Below, one piece after another: positions 7,622 through 12,901 of a stretch of DNA of 12,901 nt. A program made the position numbers and the translations under genes. Position 1 is the stretch's first letter. Each line of letters opens with the position of its first letter. Where the stretch lies: NCBI GenBank assembly GCA_031262205.1, contig JAISID010000067.1, positions 1-12,901 on the forward strand, read 5' to 3'. The notes under the pieces were generated by a model. It was not told the origin of the DNA and did no database searches. It saw only the letters and a program-made list of their open reading frames with translations. Source of the DNA: Holosporales bacterium (GTDB lineage: Bacteria > Pseudomonadota > Alphaproteobacteria > RUG11792).

Positions 7622-7667
7622 AAGTATATTTCAAGTTTTTGTTTCATTCTATATTGCAAATATACTT
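7622..7667. repeat. 10-bp inverted repeat, 26-nt spacer
   Basis: AAGTATATTT (7622-7631) and AAATATACTT (7658-7667) are exact reverse complements. They lie just before parS; function unknown. Confidence 0.5.
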
Positions 7668-7715
7668 GCCGCACAATCGCTCGCGTCCCCTCTTTTAAAC
7701 TTCAAAATTTGAAAA

Positions 7716-7731
7716 TGTTTCACGTGAAACA
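7716..7731. promoter_or_regulatory. parS centromere site (ParB binding)
   Basis: TGTTTCACGTGAAACA is an exact match to the widely conserved chromosomal parS consensus TGTTNCACGTGAAACA. The symmetry extends to a perfect 24-bp palindrome at 7712-7735. ParB loads here and spreads; together with ParA it moves the origin region to the cell pole or daughter cell. Chromosomal parS sites cluster near the replication origin, and this one lies in a convergent gap with no promoter to control. No parA, parB or origin is in the window. The match is too long and exact to be likely by chance. Confidence 0.88.
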
Positions 7732-7904
7732 TTTTGTGATTTTGAAAATAATTTCTTAACATTTGATCAAAATAATTCTAAAGTATAGCCAAATAATCGC
7801 AAGAGAATTTTTGTAAACGAAGTGTATTAATAAATATATTCATAAATTATTTTGCAGTCCTGCCGTAACAATTATGTATAAGGTATCTATTGCGTGTCGG
7901 GGCA

Positions 7905-8672
7905 TTATTTTTCTGCAAATAGTTCGTTTAAAATTTTCATCTGCGATCTTGAAGTCATATCCAAAGAAAGCGGAGTAATTGAAACATAGCCGCTGTGTAT
8001 GGCGCCGAGATCAGTATCGAGGTCTTCGTTGTTCATTATTTTTCTATAATCCGCCGGCCCCATCCAAAAATAGGGATGTCCTCTAGGGTCAATCGATTGA
8101 ATAACGCAATCGTCGATTGCGCGAGTCCCCTGACTTGTAATTTTTATTCCTTTAACATCCTTGACATCCCCCGGCGGGAAATTAATATTCAACAGGACAT
8201 TCTCGACAAATTTGAATTTATTCATGATCAATTTTAGAATAATTGGGGCGTAAGTTTTTGCAATATCCCAGTTTATAGTTCCGTCTTCATTTGTTTCTTG
8301 GCTGAAGGCGACGGCGGGAATGCCTAGAAGGCACGCTTCCATAGCCGCCGCGACGGTTCCGGAATAAGTAATGTCGTCGGCTAAATTTGAATCGCCGTTA
8401 ATACCGGATAAGATAAAATCCGGCTTCTCGTTCATTATGTGGCGAAGCGCCATTACCACGCTGTCGGTCGGCGTCCCGTCGACTGCAAAATGAGCCTCGT
8501 CTATTTCTTTTAATCTAAGCGGAGATTTTAATGTTAACGAATGTCCCGCTCCGCTCATATTAGAATCTGGAGCCACTACGGTGACTTCGTTTGAAAATTG
8601 CCTGGCTATTCCCTCGAGAACCTTAATGCCCTTAGCTTCTATTCCGTCGTCGTTACTAATCAAAATCCTCAT
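7905..8672 (-). CDS. surE: 5'/3'-nucleotidase SurE
   Basis: A 255-aa cytosolic metal-dependent phosphatase acting on nucleoside 5'- and 3'-monophosphates and short polyphosphates. The N-terminal ILISNDDGI carries metal ligands D8 and D9, APDSNMSGAGHSLT provides S40, and SGINGDSNLADDITYSGTV provides N92 with the family's SGIN..DxxYSGTV signature; VDGTPTDSV is also conserved. Length is normal for SurE (about 250). In many proteobacteria surE sits with pcm, nlpD or serS; here it stands alone between parS and a long repeat-filled gap. Start ATG 8672 is the conserved start; no clear Shine-Dalgarno precedes it. Confidence 0.97.
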   Translation of the reverse strand: MRILISNDDGIEAKGIKVLEGIARQFSNEVTVVAPDSNMSGAGHSLTLKSPLRLKEIDEAHFAVDGTPTDSVVMALRHIMNEKPDFILSGINGDSNLADDITYSGTVAAAMEACLLGIPAVAFSQETNEDGTINWDIAKTYAPIILKLIMNKFKFVENVLLNINFPPGDVKDVKGIKITSQGTRAIDDCVIQSIDPRGHPYFWMGPADYRKIMNNEDLDTDLGAIHSGYVSITPLSLDMTSRSQMKILNELFAEK

Positions 8673-8937
8673 GCAATATCAAACTTGTCAAATACTAGAA
8701 TTATTAAAATAATATAAAAGTTTTCGGCAGAGTTTGCCAGTCTCTTTTTTAATTCCAAGTCGGTTTTAGGAAGACGCTCGGGTAAATTGCTTTGATTCTA
8801 AAGGGATTTCTCCATAGTTTTAAGAAACCATCCGCTAGTATCCCCGCAAGCGAAGGTTATATACAAGGAACATTAGTATTCTAAGATGTTATAGGTTTAA
8901 AATTATTTACAAACATACATATTAAGATCTCATTTTT
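8673..8937. other. surE-proximal part of the 711-bp surE-ffh gap
   Basis: AT-rich sequence upstream of surE with no coding frame or RNA gene that I recognise. The surE promoter must be here, but no convincing -35/-10 pair could be picked on the minus strand. Confidence 0.4.
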
Positions 8938-9021
8938 GAGGGCGGCGGCTTTCGCAGTGTTAACTGCGAGCGAGCTATGAAGCTCGGGTTCGGCGAAGCC
9001 GCCGAACAAGCCGCCGCCCTC
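8938..9021. repeat. 84-nt GC-rich cloverleaf: four-way junction of perfect stems
   Basis: An outer 14-bp stem (8938-8951 with 9008-9021) encloses three hairpins: TCGCAGT/ACTGCGA with loop GTTA (8952-8969), CGAGCT/AGCTCG with loop ATGA (8971-8986), and GTTCGGCG/CGCCGAAC with loop AAGC (8988-9007). Only G8970 and G8987 are unpaired at the junction, and no mismatch occurs in 35 bp. Flanking TTTGA (8935-8939) and TCAAA (9022-9026) could extend the stem with a small shift. It is far richer in GC than its surroundings and works as RNA or as a DNA cruciform on either strand. It is not a tRNA: no T-loop, no anticodon arm of 7-nt loop, no CCA acceptor. Function is unknown. Confidence 0.85.
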
Positions 9022-9043
9022 TCAAATATAATATTTCTCTAAT

Positions 9044-9271
9044 ATAATATTTGTCTTTTGGCTTCACTCGATTATACCGATTTATCACGCTAGCTTGTCA
9101 AGGGACGCTTCGCTTTGCTCGGCTCTATAGCCCTTGACAAGTCGCTTTGTAAATCGGTCTCGTTTCTCTCGTTCCAAAAGATAAATATTATTTGGGGGCT
9201 TTTCTGTCTTATAGTCCGATTGCTCGTCGTTAACAAAAGAGGTATACGCAAACGTAGGAAAAGCGCGGCCT
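9044..9271. repeat. Long-palindrome repeat, copy A
   Basis: First of two diverged copies flanking ffh. Its left part (9044-9191) is a long imperfect palindrome built of nested stems: AATATTT.TCTTTTGG with its complement (9046-9061, 9174-9189), ACCGATTTA/TAAATCGGT (9076-9084, 9150-9158) and CTTGTCAAGGG/CCCTTGACAAG (9094-9104, 9131-9141) around a 26-nt loop. A non-palindromic tail follows to GCGCGGCCT at 9263-9271. Copy B at 10849-11071 shares the same blocks in the same order and orientation. No transposase or convincing protein is encoded; small open frames across it are not conserved between copies. Confidence 0.8.
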
Positions 9272-9383
9272 CCGGCGTTTTGCGTCGGCTGATTGTTAAA
9301 TTTTCAAAGAGCCGAGGGCGTTTGTAAAACATTTTCAGATGCGTTAACATAAAAGGGAATTTTAACGTCTCTAGATTTTCGCC

Positions 9384-10709
9384 GTGTTTTCAAACTTATC
9401 AAAGAAATTGCTATCGATAATAGACGGAATTAGGAAACGCGGGATTTTAACGGAAGAAGTCGTTGAAGCTACGATCCGAGAAATTCGGGTTTCTCTGTTG
9501 GAGGCGGACGTCGCTTTAAGCGTCGTCAAGTCGTTTTCGGCGAACATGAGGGAAAAACTAATTGGGCGGAAAGTTATCAATAACGTTGCTCCCGAGCAGA
9601 CGATTATAAAAATAGTATACGACGAACTTGTGAATTTGCTCGGACATACGGACGATTTACATGAAGATAGGTATAAGACTATTTTAATGGCGGGGCTTCA
9701 AGGAACGGGAAAAACGACCGCCGCCGCTAAATTAGCTTACCTTTTAAAAACAAAATTCAAAAAGAAAGTCCTGCTTGTTTCTCTCGATACTTATCGTCCA
9801 GCTGCAATCGACCAACTTCAGAAACTAGCGTCGAACAATTCCATAGACTTTTTTAACGATATAGACTTAACCTCGGATACTCCAATCGCCATAGCCCAAA
9901 AAGCCGTCGAGGCTCAAAAGAGATACGACGTCGCCATATACGACACAGCCGGAAGATTATATTTGGACGAAGGTATGATGGCGGAAATTAAGGAAATTAA
10001 GAACGTTACAAATCCCAACGAGACTTTCCTCGTAGTCGATAGTATGATGGGGCAAGACGCGATTAATACGGCAAAAGCGTTTAACGAGGCGGTTAAATTA
10101 ACCGGCCTAATATTAACGAGAGTCGACGGCGATTCGCGAGGCGGAGCGGCGTTGTCGGCAAAGAGCGTTACAAACTGCCAGATAAAATATATATGCGTCG
10201 GTGAAAAAATAGAAGACATAGAGCCGTTTTATCCAGAAAGGATAGCTTCCCGCATTTTAGACAAAGGCGATATTTTGAGTCTTGTTGAAAAAGCCATGGA
10301 TAAAAACGTAATGGAAGACGTGAAAGACGTCGCGTTGGGCAAACAGTTTGATCTGAACGGGATGGAGAAGTATCTTAAGCAATTGGAGAAAATTGGAGGT
10401 ATTAGCGGATTTTTAAAATTTCTTCCAGGCGTTGGAAAAATAAAGGAACAATTAAAAGAAGCGAACGTTACCGATAAAACCGTAGCAAAACAGATAGCGA
10501 TTATCAGGTCTATGACAAAGGGCGAAAGGAAGGATCCGAGCGTGTTAAACGCATCGAGACGTAGAAGAATAGCTTCTGGATGCGGCCAACAGGTTTCGGA
10601 TGTTAACAGGCTAATCAAGCAATTCGAACAAGTTAGAACGATGATGACGAAATTTCAAAACCAGGGAGCAATGAAAAGTTTTGCGGACAGATTTTCCTGT
10701 GGAAAATAA
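9384..10709 (+). CDS. ffh: Signal recognition particle GTPase Ffh
   Basis: 441-aa protein subunit of the SRP, which with 4.5S RNA binds signal sequences at the ribosome and delivers them to FtsY at the membrane. The N domain (1-90, FSNLSKKLLSIIDGIRKRG) precedes the G domain: P-loop GLQGTGKTT (104-112), DTYRPAAIDQLQ (135-146), DTAGR (187-191) and TRVDGDSRGGAALS (245-258). The M domain (about 320-441) carries the RNA-binding region RRRRIASGCGQQVSDVNRLIKQFEQVRTMM. The C-terminal tail is short (ends FADRFSCGK) compared with E. coli at 453 aa. GTG 9384 is the start because it aligns with the conserved MFxNLS opening; no clear Shine-Dalgarno precedes it. It stands alone, without the rpsP-rimM-trmD genes often found nearby. 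Confidence 0.97.
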   Translation: MFSNLSKKLLSIIDGIRKRGILTEEVVEATIREIRVSLLEADVALSVVKSFSANMREKLIGRKVINNVAPEQTIIKIVYDELVNLLGHTDDLHEDRYKTILMAGLQGTGKTTAAAKLAYLLKTKFKKKVLLVSLDTYRPAAIDQLQKLASNNSIDFFNDIDLTSDTPIAIAQKAVEAQKRYDVAIYDTAGRLYLDEGMMAEIKEIKNVTNPNETFLVVDSMMGQDAINTAKAFNEAVKLTGLILTRVDGDSRGGAALSAKSVTNCQIKYICVGEKIEDIEPFYPERIASRILDKGDILSLVEKAMDKNVMEDVKDVALGKQFDLNGMEKYLKQLEKIGGISGFLKFLPGVGKIKEQLKEANVTDKTVAKQIAIIRSMTKGERKDPSVLNASRRRRIASGCGQQVSDVNRLIKQFEQVRTMMTKFQNQGAMKSFADRFSCGK

Positions 10710-10848
10710 ATGGAAATTATTTCCTGAAGGGGGATAATCTTAAAGTACGATTTTATAAGCGGAGCGCTTTAGACATACTTATAAATTACCTTTTATACAA
10801 ATTCTAATTTGTCTACTGTACGTCAGGGGATGATTTTCATTTATCTTT
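10710..10848. other. ffh downstream spacer with minor hairpins
   Basis: Holds GGAAA/TTTCC at 10712-10724, CTTTAGACATACTTATAA at 10767-10784 (nearly repeated at 12546-12563) and the hairpin ACAAATT/AATTTGT at 10797-10812. None has the GC stem plus T-run of an intrinsic terminator for ffh. Confidence 0.4.
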
Positions 10849-11071
10849 AATATTTCTCTTTTGGACATACTCGATTATACCGATTTATAACGCGTCGATT
10901 GTCAAGGGACGCTTCGCTCTATTGCCCTTGACAATACGGTTTATAAATAGGACTAGATATCCTCGTTCCTAAAAGAAAATATTATTAGAGGCGTTTATGT
11001 TTTATAGTCTGTTACTCGTCGCTAACGCCAATGTTCTGGATTCTAAGGAGGAGGCATTTGTAGCGCGGCCT
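10849..11071. repeat. Long-palindrome repeat, copy B
   Basis: Second copy of the element at 9044-9271. Palindromic part 10849-10983: AATATTT.TCTTTTGG with a one-base bulge in its partner, CCGATTTATAA against TTATAAATAGG (10880-10890, 10941-10951; one mismatch) and ATTGTCAAGGG/CCCTTGACAAT (10898-10908, 10925-10935) around a 16-nt loop. The tail matches copy A (TTATAGTC, ACTCGTCG, TAAC, GCGCGGCCT at 11063-11071). Where copy A has a C:G pair at the foot of the inner stem, copy B has A:T, so pairing was kept while the bases changed. The loop keeps GGGACGCTTCGCT. Orientation is the same as in copy A. Confidence 0.8.
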
Positions 11072-11174
11072 GATACGGCGATGCCGCTAATTAGGAGTAA
11101 ATAATAGTTTATAAATTATTTTGACATCCTTTGACAAGCGGTAATGATCTTATAAACTCAAAGAAGCCTTAAAG

Positions 11175-11387
11175 ATGTACTTTTGTACACCGGAAAAACT
11201 TGCAAATTTGACTAATATGATAGAAAATAACCATATCGTTAGATTACATATAAATCATTTGATGAAAATATGCCCCCCCCCCCCGACTATGGAAGTTATT
11301 AACTGTAGCGGCTTTTATTTTGGCTGTAATCGGCGGAAAATTTTACGTGGATCATACGATCGATACGGTAAAAAGAGAAAATCATAG
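11175..11387 (+). other. Leader reading frame of the phase-variable glycosyltransferase (currently out of frame)
   Basis: From ATG 11175, with further in-frame ATGs at 11217 and 11262, this frame enters the C-run and, with 12 C, continues to an unrelated stop at 11385. With 11 or 14 C it would instead run into the transmembrane segment and the enzyme. ATG 11262 would give the most usual short cytosolic start (MKICPPP then RLWKLLTVAAFILAV). No Shine-Dalgarno clearly decides between the three ATGs. Confidence 0.5.
11273..11284 (+). repeat. Homopolymeric C12 tract, probable phase-variation switch
   Basis: Twelve C in a row in AT-rich DNA, placed between the candidate start codons and the membrane anchor of the glycosyltransferase. 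Slipped-strand changes of one base would switch the frame: 11 or 14 C gives a full-length protein, 12 C (as here) runs to 11387, and 13 C stops within a few codons at TAA. Confidence 0.85.
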
Positions 11388-12276
11388 TCTTATTGAAAAT
11401 GCTTACAAAAAACTAGCCGTTAAAGAACACTTAAGCAAATACCGTTATATACTGAACAAAAAAGAAGATAAAAAGAATACCTCTAATGTAACTAGCAATA
11501 AGCACCCAAATAAGATTTGGGTTTTTTGGGATACTGAAATTGAAGACATAGCCGATCCGCAAGCAAGAAAAATAGTTAAAATTTGTTTAGAGAGTATAAA
11601 GAAACATAGTCGCGGATTGGAAATTATCGTATTAAACGACAATACGGTGAAGAACTATGTAGATATTCCTAAGCATATTTGGGACAAATATAAAAACGGC
11701 ATTATATCAAAACAACACTTCTCAGATGTAGTTCGAGTATATTTATTGTGGAATTACGGCGGAATATGGATGGATGCTTCTTCGTTTTTAACGAGCGATA
11801 TCCCCGACGATATTTTAAACGCCGAGTTCAGCATGCCCATATATGGAGATATCGATTGGACGCGCTATTTAAGCGATTTTACGCTTATGCAAGACAAATG
11901 GCGGTTAAACAACTGGTTTATCAAGGCGTCTAAACCGCGCAATTATTTAATTGGATGTATGCGCGAGTTCTTAAACGAATATTGGAAAGACTCGAACGAT
12001 CCAATAGATTATTTTTTATTTCACCTCTTTTTACTTAGGGTTCTCCATGAGGATATGGAATGTCGCAATATTCTTGTGGATAATTGTAAATTCCTATTAA
12101 GCGATACTAAAGCGCGAGCGTTTGGAAATAAGCGTTTGGAACAATTCACTGAGAAGGAATGGCAAGAATTGAAAAAAGATTCCTTTCTTCACAAACTTAC
12201 TCAAGGTTTTAGACGCGAAAGAAAGATTACGCCTGGCTCGTATATGGACAAATTCTTAAAAGGAGAATTGAATTAA
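11320..12276 (+). CDS. Membrane-anchored capsular polysaccharide-type glycosyltransferase (phase OFF)
   Basis: The open frame encodes 318 aa from TTG 11320, but the real protein very likely starts upstream. Codons before the TTG continue in frame as a membrane anchor (LWKLLTVAAFILAVIGG) back to the C-run; with 11 C and ATG 11262 it would be 337 aa. The catalytic part resembles the Caps_synth/GT32-like sugar transferases: KIWVFWDT (65-72), a Rossmann-like EIIVLNDNTVKNYV (101-114), and FSDVVRVYLLWNYGGIWMDAS (134-154), in which D152 stands at the position of the DxD metal/nucleotide-sugar motif. The C-terminal half is aromatic and basic. Such enzymes add sugars to capsule or lipopolysaccharide; donor and acceptor are unknown. 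No other polysaccharide genes are in the window. A TTG-only product would lack the anchor. Confidence 0.82.
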   Translation: MAVIGGKFYVDHTIDTVKRENHSLIENAYKKLAVKEHLSKYRYILNKKEDKKNTSNVTSNKHPNKIWVFWDTEIEDIADPQARKIVKICLESIKKHSRGLEIIVLNDNTVKNYVDIPKHIWDKYKNGIISKQHFSDVVRVYLLWNYGGIWMDASSFLTSDIPDDILNAEFSMPIYGDIDWTRYLSDFTLMQDKWRLNNWFIKASKPRNYLIGCMREFLNEYWKDSNDPIDYFLFHLFLLRVLHEDMECRNILVDNCKFLLSDTKARAFGNKRLEQFTEKEWQELKKDSFLHKLTQGFRRERKITPGSYMDKFLKGELN

Positions 12277-12635
12277 TTTTCTTGCTCGGAGATAGTTTGT
12301 CATTACGTAGTTTTGTTAAGCATTATTTGCGGCAAGATGGATGTGGATTGTTCTGATTAGCATTTATAATTATCCTCTGACCTGCGACTAGATAGCTAGG
12401 GTTCTTATAAACAAAATGTCGCAGTAGGATTTAAGCGGCTTGTTTTATTATATCAAGGATGATTTCCTAAGCTAATACATTAACTTTGGAATCATCCTCC
12501 AACGCGCGGCAAAGCTCTTATAAGCAAGATTTTAAAAATAGATTACTTTAAACATACTTATAATCTCAAAGATATACTTTCAAAATCATTCATTAACATA
12601 CTATGGTTAATTATGATTATTATAAATAATAGTAA
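12277..12635. other. Intergenic region with two inverted repeats
   Basis: Downstream of the glycosyltransferase. CTGCGAC (12382-12388) pairs with GTCGCAG (12418-12424), and GGATGATTTCC (12457-12467) with GGAATCATCC (12488-12497, one bulge). ATTAAC/GTTAAT at 12592-12611 is a further short one. Either of the first two could help end transcription, though neither has a clean T-run. No gene seen. Confidence 0.45.
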
Positions 12636-12848
12636 TTGTACCGCAACGTATTGTTAAACGAACTAGAAGACTTACGCATCAGCGGAGGGGATTATTTCTG
12701 GGGGAAGCGGTTCCAAAAAACCAGGGGGATTTCTTTGGAAAACCATAGCCAAAATGATTTGGAAATTGAGAAAAATCCGTTCAAAAGATTTGATAAAAAG
12801 TCTAGCGAAAAATGGGGAAACTTTGATAAGAAATTTAGTGGAAAATAA
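12636..12848 (+). CDS. Doubtful small hypothetical protein
   Basis: A 70-codon frame starting with TTG at 12636. It is hydrophilic and rich in Lys, Phe, Trp and Asn, with a repeated flavour near the end (FKRFDKKSSEKW, NFDKKFSGK). No Shine-Dalgarno, no family recognised. The composition is protein-like, so it may be a small gene or the tail of a decayed one whose start has been lost. Confidence 0.25.
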   Translation: MYRNVLLNELEDLRISGGDYFWGKRFQKTRGISLENHSQNDLEIEKNPFKRFDKKSSEKWGNFDKKFSGK

Positions 12849-12858
12849 ATTTTAAAAA

Positions 12859-12874
12859 TTAACGAAAAATTAAC
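12859..12874 (+). promoter_or_regulatory. CtrA-like box
   Basis: TTAACGAAAAATTAAC fits the alphaproteobacterial CtrA consensus TTAA-N7-TTAAC and is made of two direct AATTAACGAA units. It lies after the last open frame and before the window edge, so it would control a gene to the right. In AT-rich DNA a chance match is possible. Confidence 0.35.
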
Positions 12875-12901
12875 GAATTTATATTACAATAACCATCCCA
12901 A

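Larger units (their letters stand above)
7518..7904. other. Convergent intergenic region with palindromes and parS
   Basis: A 387-bp gap between two gene ends, so it needs no promoters. It holds a perfect 22-bp palindrome, a 10-bp inverted repeat and the parS site, described separately. No coding frame or RNA gene is evident. Confidence 0.6.

Noticed and set aside
8938..9021. tRNA or tmRNA-like gene
   Set aside because: The cloverleaf has a 14-bp acceptor-like stem, 4-nt loops and no TTCGA T-loop or CCA end, so it does not fit a tRNA.
9090..9350. Small open frames on both strands across repeat copy A (70 and 86 codons)
   Set aside because: They follow the palindrome, lack ribosome sites and are not kept in copy B, so they are by-products of the repeat.
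10229..10618. 129-codon minus-strand frame inside ffh
   Set aside because: It is antisense to the conserved ffh M-domain region and resembles no protein; a shadow of codon bias.
1..12901. CRISPR array, rRNA, tRNA genes, insertion sequences with transposase
   Set aside because: No regularly spaced direct repeats, no rRNA or tRNA signature and no transposase frame were found by eye on either strand.

Overview
This window looks like a piece of the chromosome of an AT-rich, probably host-associated alphaproteobacterium. Three things point that way. The Ffh GTPase has the variant G4 motif TRVDGDSRGGAALS that I associate with alphaproteobacteria. The Xre-type DNA-binding domain has the alphaproteobacterial pattern ISYQQIQKYERA. 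A TTAA-N7-TTAAC (CtrA-like) box sits at the right end. TGA is used as stop, so the code is standard. I cannot name the genus; Rickettsiales, Holosporales or uncultured gut alphaproteobacteria would all fit.

Layout: (1) 1-1182, minus strand: a two-component pair made of a small cytosolic histidine kinase, then, overlapping it by 14 nt, an Xre HTH domain fused to a receiver domain that leaves the window. (2) 1714-3691, plus strand: three overlapping genes that look like the inner-membrane assembly platform (GspL/PilM-N, PilO/GspM and PilP/GspC types) of a type IV pilus or type II secretion machine, with no secretin, ATPase or pilin nearby. (3) 3922-5043: an ABC-2 type permease with no ATPase next to it. 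(4) 5127-5911, minus strand: a small membrane protein and an ImmA/IrrE-like protein whose HExxH motif is RExxH and whose upstream region looks decayed. (5) 6159-7517: an exported M48 metalloprotease with a helical-repeat tail. (6) 7518-7904: a convergent gap with a perfect parS site for ParB. (7) 7905-8672, minus strand: surE. (8) 8673-9383: a long gap holding an 84-nt, almost fully paired cloverleaf and the first copy of a long-palindrome repeat. (9) 9384-10709: ffh. (10) 10710-11174: the second copy of that repeat. (11) 11175-12276: a capsular-type glycosyltransferase whose start region is broken by a run of 12 C, a probable phase-variation switch that is OFF in this sequence. (12) 12277-12901: short inverted repeats, a doubtful 70-codon frame and the CtrA-like box.

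The housekeeping genes (ffh, surE, the M48 protease) stand alone rather than in recognisable operons. The accessory signals are in the gaps: the poly-C contingency tract, the cloverleaf, and the two diverged palindromic repeats flanking ffh, which show a compensatory base-pair change. These are the parts most worth following up. parS suggests this segment may lie in the ParB-bound, origin-proximal part of the chromosome, but no parAB or oriV is visible here.
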